The notes beneath the pieces are model-generated. The model was not told where the DNA came from and made no database searches. It worked only from the letters and a program-made list of their open reading frames with translations. A DNA stretch of 64,000 nucleotides, taken from PALSA-243 sp963743705. Its GTDB lineage: Bacteria; Acidobacteriota; Terriglobia; Bryobacterales; Bryobacteraceae. Positions within the stretch are counted from its first letter, which is position 1. The number at the start of each line of letters is the position of its first letter. The translations under genes were made by a program, and so were the position numbers. Where the stretch lies: positions 434,001 to 498,000 of the forward strand of contig CAVUQS010000012.1 in assembly GCA_963743705.1 (NCBI GenBank), in the 5' to 3' direction. Of the stretch, positions 1 through 7,769 are shown piece by piece.

Positions 1-366
1 CAGGTCGGCGTGGCGCTGTTCTACATCGGCGGCGGTATTGGCGCGTTCCCACTCGAGCGAGCTTTCCGCTTGCGCGAGCTGCGATTCCGCCGCTTGCAGC
101 CCGGCGGCTTCGCGCTGGCGCTGGGCGATCAGTTGGTCGCGATCCAGGCGCGCGATCACCTCGCCTTTCTTCACGGCGTCGCCTTCATCGACAGTGCGTT
201 CGATCAACCGGCCGGCGGTCTTAAACGCGATATTGACTTCGGTGAGCTCGATGTTGCCGGAGACCATGAGGCGGTTATCTGGCGCGCGGTGCGATCCGCG
301 CCAGAAGTAGAACGCGGCGCCGCCGGCGGCGAGCAGGATCAGGATGGGGATGACACGTTTCTTCAT
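1..366 (-). CDS. HlyD-family secretion/efflux adaptor, N-terminal part
   Basis: This is the N-terminal 122 codons of a periplasmic adaptor; the rest runs off the left edge. The product starts MKKRVIPILILLAAGG, one membrane anchor, followed after a short linker by a biotinyl-lipoyl half-motif (GRLIERTVDEGDAVKKGEVI, about residues 49-68) and then the start of a coiled coil (RDQLIAQRQREAAGLQAAES). This order is typical of YbhG/HlyD adaptors, which link an inner-membrane pump to a TolC channel. A GGAG site lies six bases before the ATG. It follows the TolC gene by 13 bases on the same strand and sits under the CecR-like regulator, as ybhG does in Escherichia coli; by analogy an ABC transporter may follow outside the window. 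Confidence 0.9.
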   Translation of the reverse strand, partial: MKKRVIPILILLAAGGAAFYFWRGSHRAPDNRLMVSGNIELTEVNIAFKTAGRLIERTVDEGDAVKKGEVIARLDRDQLIAQRQREAAGLQAAESQLAQAESSLEWERANTAADVEQRHADL

Positions 367-379
367 GAATGCTCCGTTT

Positions 380-1696
380 TCACTGCAACGACGCGCGGAC
401 CCGGCCCATGGCTTGCGCGAGATCGATTTTGGCCGAGCTGTAGTTATAAAGCGCCGCGGTCTGGTTATCGCGCGCGCGCTCCAGCCGCGTCTGCGCGTCG
501 GTGACCTCCACGCTTACGGCGACTCCCGCGTCGTAGCGGCGGCGCGCCTGCGCCAGTTCGTTTTCCGAGAGACCGATTCCGTCTCTTGCAACCGTTACTT
601 CGTCTTCGGCGGATTGCAAAGCGTCCAGCGCCAGCCGGACGTCGAGCTCGATCTGTTGCTTCAAATCGACGGTGCGCGTTTTTTCGGCGCGGTATTGCGA
701 AGCGGCCTCGGCGCGCTGGGCATCGCGGCGTCCGCCATCGAAGATGGGCACGCGCAGGCTGATGCCGATGGCGCGCGTAGGCAGCGAATCGCCTGGGCCG
801 TCGCCAATGGCGCCGTAATCGCCGAATGCGGAAACCGAGGGCAGCCGCTGCATCTTGACGGCGCTGGCCGAAAGACGCGAGTTCTCTTCCCTGCCCTGTT
901 GCGCCCGCAGGTCGGCGCGGTCCGTCAGCGCTTGCTTTTGGGCCGCTTCCAGCGTCACCGCGTCCACCGGAACATAAGCCAGCTTGTCGGTTAATTCCAG
1001 GTCGGTGTCGAGCCGCATGTTCATAGCACGCAGAAGCCGCAGGTGTGCCGCGCGGCGCGCGTTCTTCGCCGTCAGCAGGCGCTGCTGATCGTTGGCCAGT
1101 TGCACGCTGGCGCGCGTGACATCGAGTCCCGTGCCCGTGCCAGCCGTTTTCTGGTTGCGCGCCTGCGTAAGCAGGGCTTCGGAGAGCGTGACATCGGCCT
1201 GCGCCGTTTCCACCTCGGCATCGGCTTTCACCGCGGCCAGATACCCGCGCGCCACTTGCGCCGCCACCGTTTCGGCGGTGCTATCGGAATCGGAGCGCGC
1301 GGCCGTGACGCCGGCTTTCGCGGCCTGAAACCGGCGGATCGACGAAAAATCAAAGACGCTCTGCGTCATCGAGGCGCGCGCATCGAAGGTGCTGAACGGG
1401 CCCACGAATTCATCGAAATGGAATCCGAGAATGGGCAACTGGTTGAACTGAATGCCCAGCGCCGCCAGGTTTTCGGTGCGGCTTTGATCCGACACCGAAC
1501 CTTCGATATCCGGCAGCAGCGCCGCGCGCGCTTCCGACGATCGCGCCTTTGCCTGCTTTATTGCCTCGCCGGCCAATTGAATATTGGTGTTGCCTTCTGG
1601 CGAAACCGCGATCTCCACCGCGCGCTTTAGGCTGAGCGCGATCGGGCCCTCCGCCATCAACGGCGCAGCGAGGAGGAATATCCATGCTCTTCTCAT
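380..1696 (-). CDS. TolC-family outer-membrane efflux channel
   Basis: The 438-residue product is an outer-membrane factor that would form the exit duct of a tripartite pump. It has a signal peptide (MRRAWIFLLAAPLMA), then two long alternating helical repeats rich in Ala, Gln, Arg and Glu, with the usual TolC phrases such as GISLRVPIFDGGRRDAQ near residue 320 and an SVEVTDAQTRLERARDN coiled segment near the C terminus. The open frame extends 69 codons upstream, but the ATG at 1696 is chosen because it overlaps the TetR stop (ATGA) and directly precedes the signal peptide. It is co-transcribed with the regulator upstream and the HlyD adaptor downstream. The substrate is unknown. Confidence 0.92.
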   Translation of the reverse strand: MRRAWIFLLAAPLMAEGPIALSLKRAVEIAVSPEGNTNIQLAGEAIKQAKARSSEARAALLPDIEGSVSDQSRTENLAALGIQFNQLPILGFHFDEFVGPFSTFDARASMTQSVFDFSSIRRFQAAKAGVTAARSDSDSTAETVAAQVARGYLAAVKADAEVETAQADVTLSEALLTQARNQKTAGTGTGLDVTRASVQLANDQQRLLTAKNARRAAHLRLLRAMNMRLDTDLELTDKLAYVPVDAVTLEAAQKQALTDRADLRAQQGREENSRLSASAVKMQRLPSVSAFGDYGAIGDGPGDSLPTRAIGISLRVPIFDGGRRDAQRAEAASQYRAEKTRTVDLKQQIELDVRLALDALQSAEDEVTVARDGIGLSENELAQARRRYDAGVAVSVEVTDAQTRLERARDNQTAALYNYSSAKIDLAQAMGRVRASLQ

Positions 1697-2316
1697 TTGT
1701 TTTTTCCCGATTTTTTTACGCCCGGCTCGGGCGCGCGCAACCCGGCCCCAAGAAAGGTGACCAGCCGCGCCAGACGCGCGGGATATCCGTCGTCGACAGC
1801 GCCCGATACTGGGGAGGGATCGTTGCCCATCGTATATGCGATCGCGCCTTGCATGAAGTGCACACGCCATCTGAATTCGTTGTCCGCCAGATGCGGCGCG
1901 CATTTCCGCAGCGCCACCATGAAGCGCGTCAACACGGGTTGAAAATTTCGCGAGATAACCTCCGAAAGTATCCCCTCCGCCTGCAGGCGCCCCATCATCT
2001 TGGCGAACTGGGGATTCTTGGCCGCCGTTTCACCCATCGGCGCCAGAAACGCCTCCAGTACCTGTTCCACTTCGGGGCGTCCGGAGCTTTCCGTCTCCAC
2101 TTTTTCCAAGCGCGCCATACGTTCCTGGTTCACCGGACCAGCCTTGCGCATCACCACCTGGTCGAGGAGTTCCTCCTTCGACCCGAAGTGGTAATGCACC
2201 GCCGCCACGTTCACCTCCGCCTCGGCGATCACCTGCCGCAGGGATACCGCGCCGTATCCTTGCGTGGCAAAGAGCCTTTCCGCCGCGTCTAACAGTTTCC
2301 CGGGCGTGTCAATCAT
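1693..2316 (-). CDS. TetR/AcrR-family regulator, CecR (YbiH) type
   Basis: The 207-residue protein has an N-terminal helix-turn-helix (LLDAAERLFATQGYGAVSLR then VIAEAEVNVAAVHYHFGSKE, residues 8-47) and a C-terminal ligand-binding region with the features of the CecR C-terminal domain (FLAPMGE, RWRVHFMQGAIAYTM). CecR in Escherichia coli controls the ybhGFSR efflux genes, and here the gene heads an operon with a TolC channel and an HlyD adaptor, so autoregulation together with control of efflux is likely. Its stop codon overlaps the tolC start by four bases. An imperfect palindrome covers the start codon region. Family assignment is secure; the inducer is unknown. Confidence 0.9.
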   Translation of the reverse strand: MIDTPGKLLDAAERLFATQGYGAVSLRQVIAEAEVNVAAVHYHFGSKEELLDQVVMRKAGPVNQERMARLEKVETESSGRPEVEQVLEAFLAPMGETAAKNPQFAKMMGRLQAEGILSEVISRNFQPVLTRFMVALRKCAPHLADNEFRWRVHFMQGAIAYTMGNDPSPVSGAVDDGYPARLARLVTFLGAGLRAPEPGVKKSGKNK

Positions 2317-2332
2317 TTGATTTAATCACTTG
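2314..2332 (-). promoter_or_regulatory. Possible TetR operator overlapping the regulator's start
   Basis: Read on the minus strand this is CAAGTGATTAAATCAAATG, a 19-base palindrome with seven of nine matching arm positions around a central A. It lies over the start codon of the TetR gene, the usual position for an autoregulatory operator. Assignment rests on position and symmetry only. Confidence 0.35.
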
Positions 2333-2457
2333 TTTGAAATTATGAAACCTGAGCCAATCGAAGTCAAGAGTTTTTTCTGGCATACGAATTGCTTTTCTGA
2401 ATGGGCGAACGCCAACACGAGGCAAGAAGCATTGTGAAATCGGGGGAGAGAAACGAT

Positions 2458-2679
2458 ATGCTCGACCGGATATCCGAAGCTTGGTGTAAGACTATGCATA
2501 GCGACGCGATGTGGCCTATCCATGGCAGGTACCGATGCGCGCGGTGCTTGCGCGAACACAGAGTGGAATGGGAATATCAAGCACCCGATTTTGTTCCGGC
2601 GCCCGACTTCGCCTCCGAAGCGGAGCGGCAGGGCGAACGCAAATTGTCCATGTCGTCGACGGCTGCGGCCTTGCGGTAG
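2458..2679 (+). CDS. Small CxxC protein of unknown function
   Basis: The reading frame encodes 73 residues from an ATG preceded seven bases upstream by a strong GGGGGAGAG ribosome-binding site (2442-2450), which is why this start is preferred over the ATG at 2401. The core, MWPIHGRYRCARCLREHRVEWE (split here by name: MWPIHGRYRC then ARCLREHRVEWE), looks like half of a zinc ribbon with one CxxC pair; residues after it are low in recognisable structure. No second CxxC pair is visible. It lies alone between the divergent TetR gene and the DUF1844 operon. I do not recognise a named family, and a short frame in a 440-base gap could be chance, but the ribosome site and the CxxC motif argue for a real gene. 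Confidence 0.5.
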   Translation: MLDRISEAWCKTMHSDAMWPIHGRYRCARCLREHRVEWEYQAPDFVPAPDFASEAERQGERKLSMSSTAAALR

Positions 2680-2756
2680 AGACCGGACCGCCGAAGGCAA
2701 TGCAGGAGTGGCATACGCCGTACACGTGTACCCTCATCGCACTAAAATAGAAGCTG

Positions 2757-3092
2757 ATGAGCGACGTAGAACCAACCGCCACGCCCGCGGAAAGCGCGGA
2801 AGAGCATTCCATTCCGCTGCCGCCGGCCTCATTTTCGTTTCTCGTGCTTTCGCTGCGCGCGCAGGCTGAAATGCAGCTCGGCCTGATGCATTTCGGGCCA
2901 GAGGAAAAGCCCGAGCCGGAGTTGCTGCTGGCGCGCCACACCATTGACATGATGGGCATTCTGCTGGAGAAGACCAAGGGGAATCTCTCGCTCGAAGAGC
3001 AGCGCCTGCTCGAGAATTCCCTCACCGAATTGCGTTTTCGCTTTGTGCAGGTTTCCGATGAAGCCTCCAAAGCGGCCACGCCCAGCGCCTGA
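2757..3092 (+). CDS. DUF1844 domain protein
   Basis: This 111-residue acidic cytoplasmic protein matches the DUF1844 pattern: a PPASFSFLVLSLRAQAEMQL segment at residues 23-42, then ARHTIDMMGILLEKTKGNLS and an ENSLTELRFRFVQV helix. The function of the family is unknown. It is the first gene of a tight run with the MBL hydrolase (TGATG overlap) and ribF. A TAAAAT hexamer lies eight bases before the ATG and only a weak AGAAG purine run is present, so the transcript may have almost no leader. Confidence 0.85.
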   Translation: MSDVEPTATPAESAEEHSIPLPPASFSFLVLSLRAQAEMQLGLMHFGPEEKPEPELLLARHTIDMMGILLEKTKGNLSLEEQRLLENSLTELRFRFVQVSDEASKAATPSA

Positions 3093-3868
3093 TGGCGTTC
3101 CCATTGAAAATCACGGTGCTCGGCAGCGGCACCAGCGTCGGCGTTCCGACCATCGGTTGCCACTGCGCCGTTTGCACGTCCGACGATCCGCGGGATAACC
3201 GCTTGCGCCCCTCGATTCTCATCGGTTACGAGGGCCATAACGTTTTGGTGGACACCACGCCCGATTTCCGCTTTCAAGCGCTGCGCGCCAAGATCGCCCG
3301 CATCGACGCCGTGCTCTTCACGCATTCGCACGCCGATCACATCATGGGCCTGGACGACGTGCGGCCCTTCAATTTCCGCCAGAAGGGGCGCATTCCCATC
3401 TACGCCGCGGCGCCGACCATGGAAGCCATCCGCCGCTGCTTCCAATACGTCTTCGACGATGCGGCGCGCGAAACCAACGTGCCCAAGCTCGATACGCACG
3501 TCTTCAACGGCGCGCCGTTCGATCTGTTCGGGCTCGAATTCCAGCCGGTTCCGGTGCTGCACGGCGCGCAGACCATCCACGGGTTCCGCTTCGGCTCGGC
3601 CGCCTATCTTACCGATCACAGCGAGATTCCGGAATCGTCTTACGAGTTGCTGCAGGGGCTCGACGTGCTGTTTCTCGACGCCCTGCGCTACAAGCCGCAT
3701 CCGACGCACAGCACCGTCGATCGTTCCATCAAGACCGTGGAGCGCCTGGCCCCGCGGCGCGCGTACTTTACTCACATCTGTCACGATCTCGCACACGAGC
3801 GTGCCGAATCCTTGCTGCCGCCGAATATCCGTCTGGCCTACGACGGGCTCGAAATCGAGGTCGGCTGA
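3092..3868 (+). CDS. MBL-fold metal-dependent hydrolase (PhnP-like)
   Basis: The 258-residue protein belongs to the metallo-beta-lactamase fold hydrolases close to PhnP-type phosphodiesterases. It shows the early cysteine/histidine cluster (GVPTIGCHCAVCTSDD, about residues 17-32), the metal-binding THSHADHIMGLDD motif near residue 77, a LTDHSE segment around residue 170, LFLDALRYKPHPTHST, and a late TH...H pair (FTHICHDLAH). These residues indicate a two-metal site. PhnP cleaves cyclic ribose phosphates; whether that is the substrate here cannot be told. Start and stop both overlap the neighbouring genes by one base (TGATG), indicating translational coupling with DUF1844 and ribF. Confidence 0.88.
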   Translation: MAFPLKITVLGSGTSVGVPTIGCHCAVCTSDDPRDNRLRPSILIGYEGHNVLVDTTPDFRFQALRAKIARIDAVLFTHSHADHIMGLDDVRPFNFRQKGRIPIYAAAPTMEAIRRCFQYVFDDAARETNVPKLDTHVFNGAPFDLFGLEFQPVPVLHGAQTIHGFRFGSAAYLTDHSEIPESSYELLQGLDVLFLDALRYKPHPTHSTVDRSIKTVERLAPRRAYFTHICHDLAHERAESLLPPNIRLAYDGLEIEVG

Positions 3869-4812
3869 TGGCCGTGCGCATCTATCGCAGCCTGGCCGAA
3901 CTGCCGCCCGATTTCGGACCGAGCGCGGTCACCATCGGCAATTTCGACGGCGTGCATCTGGGGCATCGCGAGATTCTGCGCCGCCTGCGCGCGCTGGCCG
4001 ATGCCAATGGATGGAAAGCGTCGGCGCTAACCTTCGATCCGCATCCCACGAAAGTCGTGGCGCCGGAGCGCACGCCGAAATTGATGAGCTCGCCGGACGA
4101 GCGTGCGCGGCGTATGGTTGAGGCCGGGCTCGATCAGGTGCTCATCTTGCCGTTCAACGCCGCGGTCGCTCAGCTCACGCCCGAAGAATTCGCGGAGGAC
4201 CTGTTGGCGCGGCGCATGGGCGCGCGCGCCGTGCTGGTAGGGGAGAATTTCCGCTTCGGCTGCCGCCAATCGGGCGACGTTCACAAACTGGAAGCGCTCG
4301 GTCAACGCTTGGGCTTTGTCGTCGAGATCGTTCCGGCGGTCTGTTTTCGCGGCCGGATCGTCAGCAGCAGCGGGATTCGCGCTTTGATCGCCGCCGGCCA
4401 TCTTGCGCTGGCGAATCGCCTGCTTGGACGGCCTTACTCAATCGAAGGCCGGGTCGTCTCCGGGCGCGGCATCGGCCATAAGCAGACGGTCCCTACGCTC
4501 AACCTCGAAACGGAAGCGGAAGTGATCCCGGCGCGAGGCGTTTACGTGACGCGCGCCAATGGCATGGAGGCCGTCACCAACATCGGCTACCGCCCCACTT
4601 TCGGCGCAAGCGATCAGCTCTCGATTGAAACTTTCCTGTTGGACGGCGCTGCGCTGCCCGCGGCCCTGACCATCGAGTTCCTGGCGCGGCTGCGCGAAGA
4701 GCGCAAGTTCGATTCGCCGGAAGCGCTCAAGCAACGCATCTTGTTCGATGTGCGCGCGGCGGAGCGATATTTCCGCCGATCGAAAACGTTATGTCATCCG
4801 GCAACTTTCTGA
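3868..4812 (+). CDS. ribF: Bifunctional riboflavin kinase / FAD synthetase
   Basis: RibF converts riboflavin to FMN and then to FAD in the cytoplasm. The 314-residue protein has the N-terminal nucleotidyltransferase domain with TIGNFDGVHLGHREIL (residues 22-37), then GENFRFGCRQSGD and SSSGIRALIAAG, and the C-terminal kinase domain with GRVVSGRGIGHKQTVPTLNL and IGYRPTFG. Length is normal for the family. The ATG overlaps the preceding stop (TGATG). The 3-prime end overlaps the following membrane gene by 22 bases. No FMN riboswitch is seen, consistent with an internal position in the operon. Confidence 0.97.
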   Translation: MAVRIYRSLAELPPDFGPSAVTIGNFDGVHLGHREILRRLRALADANGWKASALTFDPHPTKVVAPERTPKLMSSPDERARRMVEAGLDQVLILPFNAAVAQLTPEEFAEDLLARRMGARAVLVGENFRFGCRQSGDVHKLEALGQRLGFVVEIVPAVCFRGRIVSSSGIRALIAAGHLALANRLLGRPYSIEGRVVSGRGIGHKQTVPTLNLETEAEVIPARGVYVTRANGMEAVTNIGYRPTFGASDQLSIETFLLDGAALPAALTIEFLARLREERKFDSPEALKQRILFDVRAAERYFRRSKTLCHPATF

Positions 4813-5465
4813 TCACCGGTCTGACGCTGGTTCTGATCGACCTGCTGCTGGCAGGCGACAACGCGTTGGTCATCGCCATGGCGGTCCGTCAATTGCCGCC
4901 ACGCGAGCGGCGCATCGGCAGCTTCTGCGGGGCCGCGCTGGCCGTGCTCTTGCGGGTCGGGCTGACGTTGGTCGCGTCGCAACTTCTCAACGTCCGGTTC
5001 ATCAAGCTGGCGGGCGGTATTCTCATCCTGTGGATCGCATTTCAGGTTCTGCGCGACGCTCACGAGCCGCCCTCCGAGGTCGCGGCACCCCACAGTTTGA
5101 TGCGCGCCATCTGGTATGTGCTGGTGGCGGACCTGACCATGTCCGTCGATAACATCCTCGCAATCGCCGGCGCATCCCGCGGTAACTTCGGTCTGATCCT
5201 TTTCGGTCTCGCGGTCAGCATCCCATTCGTGGTTTTCTCGAGCAGCCTTCTGGTGAAGCTGATGAACCGGTATCCGATCGTGATCTATATTGGCTCGGCG
5301 GTGCTGGGAAAAGTCGGTGGCGATATGGCGCTGGAAGACCCGTGGGTGATCTCGATGCTGCACCCGGTGACCTGGGAACGATACGTGGTGGACGCAATTT
5401 TGATCGCCATCATTCTGATCGCCGGCCACCTGACCGCGCCGCGTTCCCCCGCCGCGGAGGCGTGA
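4791..5465 (+). CDS. TerC/YjbE-family integral membrane protein
   Basis: The 224-residue protein has about seven membrane segments and the two-fold internal repeat of the TerC family: DLLLAGDNALVIAMA near residue 15 and DLTMSVDNILAIAGA near residue 112, each carrying the conserved acidic and Asp-Asn residues. TerC-type proteins are linked to metal (often manganese) export or metal loading of secreted enzymes. The start lies inside ribF, so expression is coupled to it. No yybP-ykoY manganese riboswitch is visible upstream, as expected for an operon-internal gene. Confidence 0.88.
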   Translation: MSSGNFLITGLTLVLIDLLLAGDNALVIAMAVRQLPPRERRIGSFCGAALAVLLRVGLTLVASQLLNVRFIKLAGGILILWIAFQVLRDAHEPPSEVAAPHSLMRAIWYVLVADLTMSVDNILAIAGASRGNFGLILFGLAVSIPFVVFSSSLLVKLMNRYPIVIYIGSAVLGKVGGDMALEDPWVISMLHPVTWERYVVDAILIAIILIAGHLTAPRSPAAEA

Positions 5466-5480
5466 TAGAATTCGGACTCG

Positions 5481-5885
5481 ATGGAGCGCGCCAGCCGGAT
5501 CATCCAGCAATTGAATCTGCCTGGCGATACCATGTCCATCCAGGAATTGGCCTGCGCGGCGTGGCCGCAAGCCGTGGGCAAAAAGGTAGCTGCGCACACC
5601 CGCGCGGCGAAACTGGTGCGGACGCGGCTGGTGGTCGAAGTGGAAGACGCGGTTTGGCAACGGCAGCTCTTCACGCTCTCGCCGCTCATTGTGCGCGGCT
5701 TAGCGAAAATCCTCGGCCCTGGAATAGTTGAGGAAACCGACTTCCGTATTGTGCCGCGCCGCCGCGAACCGCAACGCGCGATGAAAGCGATGCCCGGCGG
5801 ACTTTTCGGCGATGAATCGGACGCCATCGAAGATCCCGTGATGCGCGGTATCTACCGCGCCGCTCGCCATAGAGCCGGAGCATGA
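5481..5885 (+). CDS. DUF721 protein, DciA-like replicative helicase loader
   Basis: The 134-residue product has the DUF721 core (ELACAAWPQAVGKKVAAHT, then LVVEVEDAVWQRQLFTLS), a KH-like fold used by DciA proteins to load the DnaB helicase. The N-terminal part is short and the C-terminal tail (about residues 95-134) is basic and probably disordered. The stop overlaps the gatC start (ATGA). A TAGAAT hexamer sits nine bases before the ATG with no Shine-Dalgarno site. That it acts as the DciA of this organism is inferred from the domain only. Confidence 0.82.
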   Translation: MERASRIIQQLNLPGDTMSIQELACAAWPQAVGKKVAAHTRAAKLVRTRLVVEVEDAVWQRQLFTLSPLIVRGLAKILGPGIVEETDFRIVPRRREPQRAMKAMPGGLFGDESDAIEDPVMRGIYRAARHRAGA

Positions 5886-6178
5886 AGATCACCGAAGACG
5901 AAGTACGCTACGTAGCCGCGCTGGCCAATCTCAACCTCACCGAGGAAGAAATCGGCCGCCTCCGCCGTGACCTCGACGGCATCCTCGATCATATGGATCA
6001 GCTCAACGCCGTAGACGTCACCGGCATCGAGCCGATGGCGCGAGTGTTGTTCGAAGGCGAGGCAGATCCGCTGCGCGAGGATACCGTCGTTCCCCCGCTG
6101 GGCAACGAAGCCGCGCTGGCGAATGCGCCCCAAAGCGGCGCAGGCTACTTCAAAGTTCCAAAAGTGATCGAGCGGTAA
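5882..6178 (+). CDS. gatC: Asp-tRNA(Asn)/Glu-tRNA(Gln) amidotransferase subunit C
   Basis: GatC stabilises the GatA/GatB complex that amidates mischarged Glu-tRNA(Gln) or Asp-tRNA(Asn). The 98-residue protein matches the family from end to end: KITEDEVRYVAALANLNLTE, a LDGILDHMDQLNAVDVTGIE helix, and the C-terminal PQSGAGYFKVPKVIE. It starts inside the DUF721 stop codon (ATGA) and is followed after 147 bases by gatA. gatB is not adjacent, so the third subunit must lie elsewhere in the genome. Confidence 0.96.
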   Translation: MKITEDEVRYVAALANLNLTEEEIGRLRRDLDGILDHMDQLNAVDVTGIEPMARVLFEGEADPLREDTVVPPLGNEAALANAPQSGAGYFKVPKVIER

Positions 6179-6275
6179 TCGGCGTCAGGATCACGCCGTC
6201 GAGGATCATTAGCTCTTCTTCCGTGAAACCTTCGAATGCGCGCCGCAACATCTCCAACTGCTCGTCAGGCGACAT
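6150..6275 (-). CDS. Possible 41-residue antisense reading frame between gatC and gatA
   Basis: On the minus strand an ATG at 6275 opens MSPDEQLEMLRRAFEGFTEE and continues as ELMILDGVILTPITARSLLEL to a TGA inside the gatC 3-prime end. The composition (acidic N-terminal helix, then hydrophobic strand) resembles real coding sequence and fills most of the gatC-gatA gap, but there is no good ribosome site and the family is unknown. It may be a small gene, a remnant of a longer one, or chance. Confidence 0.3.
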   Translation of the reverse strand: MSPDEQLEMLRRAFEGFTEEELMILDGVILTPITARSLLEL

Positions 6276-6313
6276 AGACCTATTCTGCCATCATGCAGCA
6301 ATGGGCTGCGTGC

Positions 6314-6319
6314 TAATCT
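6314..6319 (+). promoter_or_regulatory. -10-like TAATCT six bases before gatA start
   Basis: TAATCT is separated by exactly six bases from the TTG start at 6326. With normal -10 to start-site spacing transcription would begin at or beside the start codon, giving a leaderless mRNA. No -35 hexamer is evident. Confidence 0.35.
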
Positions 6320-6325
6320 TCAAAT

Positions 6326-7756
6326 TTGGACATCCCTTCCCTCAGTATTGATAGCGTCAGCGAAGGACTACGCGCCCGGCGCTTCTCGGCAACTGAACTC
6401 ACCACCGAAGCCCTCCGCTTCGCCGAGGCCGAAAATCCAAAGACCAACGCCTATCTGCACCTCTCGCCCGAGCGCGCGCTCGCCAACGCCAAACGTGTCG
6501 ATGAGCAACTCGCGCGCGGCGAAGATCCGGGGCCGTTGGCGGGTGTTCCGGTGGCGGTCAAAGACGTCATCGTCACTAAGGGCGTGCTCACCACGTGCGG
6601 CTCGAAACTGCTCGCCAACTACATTCCGCCATATGACGCCACGGCTGTCATCCGATTGGAACAGGCGGGCGGTATCCTGATCGGCAAAACCAATTGCGAC
6701 GAGTTCGCCATGGGATCCTCCAACGAAAACTCGGCCTTCGGACCGGTGCGCAATCCTGTGGCGCCAGATCGCGTGCCCGGCGGTTCGAGCGGCGGTTCGG
6801 CGGCGGTAGTCGCGCAAGGAACGGCGGTGGTCTCATTGGGCTCCGATACCGGCGGCTCGGTTCGCCAGCCGGCGTCGTTCTGCGGCGTGACCGGCGTCAT
6901 GCCGACCTATGGTCGCGTATCGCGCTATGGCTTGACCGCATTCGCAAGTTCGCTCGACCACGTCGGCCCCTTCGCGCGTTCGGTGAAAGATGCCGCGACG
7001 CTGCTACGCGTGATCGCCGGACACGACCCCATGGATTCCACTTCGGCGTCTGCCCCCGTGCCCGATTACGCGGCCGCAATCGGCGCGCCTGTCAAAGGGT
7101 TGAAGCTTGGCCTGCCGCGCGAATACATGCGCGATTCCACCAGCGAAACGGCGGTGCTAGTAGCGCGCGCCGTGGAGCGGCTGCAATCGTTGGGCTGTGA
7201 AGTGTGCGAAATCAGCCTTCCCAACACCGATTCCGCCATCGCCTGCTATTACATCGTCGCCACCGCCGAAGCCAGCTCAAACCTGGCGCGATATGACGGC
7301 GTTCGTTATACTTCGCGATCCTCAAACTCAGACACGCTGTCCGGAATGTATCGCAACACACGCGGCGAAGGCTTCGGCGCGGAGTGCAAGCGCCGCATTA
7401 TGTTGGGCACTTACGTACTGAGCGCGGGCTATTATGACGCATACTATTTGAAGGCGCAGAAAGTGCGCGCGTTGATTGCGCGCGATTTCGCACGCGCGTT
7501 CGAAACCGTGGACGCCGTGATTGCGCCGGTTTCGCCGTTTCCCGCTTTCCGGCTCGGCGAAAAAGTAGACGACCCATTGGCAATGTACCTCTCCGATATC
7601 TACACCATTACCGGCAGCTTGGCGGGCATCCCCGCGATGAGCGTGCCGTGCGGCAAAACCTCGGAAGGGCTGCCGGTGGGTGCGCAAATTATGACGCGGC
7701 ATTTCGATGAGGCCACTATGTTCCGCATCGCCGCCGCGCTTGAGAACACCAACTAA
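6326..7756 (+). CDS. gatA: Asp-tRNA(Asn)/Glu-tRNA(Gln) amidotransferase subunit A
   Basis: GatA is the glutaminase subunit that supplies ammonia for tRNA-dependent amidation. The 476-residue protein carries the amidase-signature catalytic triad: Lys79 in GVPVAVKDV, a serine in PGGSSGGSAA (residues 151-160) and the nucleophile Ser178 in SDTGGSVRQP. Length is normal. The start is a TTG at 6326: the only in-frame upstream ATG (6293) runs into a stop at 6314, and the N terminus MDIPSLSIDSVSEGLRARRF aligns with family starts. There is no Shine-Dalgarno site; a TAATCT hexamer precedes the TTG by six bases. The superoxide dismutase gene follows 13 bases later. Confidence 0.95.
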   Translation: MDIPSLSIDSVSEGLRARRFSATELTTEALRFAEAENPKTNAYLHLSPERALANAKRVDEQLARGEDPGPLAGVPVAVKDVIVTKGVLTTCGSKLLANYIPPYDATAVIRLEQAGGILIGKTNCDEFAMGSSNENSAFGPVRNPVAPDRVPGGSSGGSAAVVAQGTAVVSLGSDTGGSVRQPASFCGVTGVMPTYGRVSRYGLTAFASSLDHVGPFARSVKDAATLLRVIAGHDPMDSTSASAPVPDYAAAIGAPVKGLKLGLPREYMRDSTSETAVLVARAVERLQSLGCEVCEISLPNTDSAIACYYIVATAEASSNLARYDGVRYTSRSSNSDTLSGMYRNTRGEGFGAECKRRIMLGTYVLSAGYYDAYYLKAQKVRALIARDFARAFETVDAVIAPVSPFPAFRLGEKVDDPLAMYLSDIYTITGSLAGIPAMSVPCGKTSEGLPVGAQIMTRHFDEATMFRIAAALENTN

Positions 7757-7769
7757 GAGGAGACTGATG

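Noticed and set aside
1697..1903. Longer start of the first TolC protein
   Set aside because: The extra codons are antisense-like within the TetR gene; the ATG at 1696 overlaps the TetR stop and precedes a signal peptide.
3840..3868. FMN riboswitch before ribF
   Set aside because: ribF starts inside the preceding stop codon, so there is no room for a leader and no conserved motif is seen.
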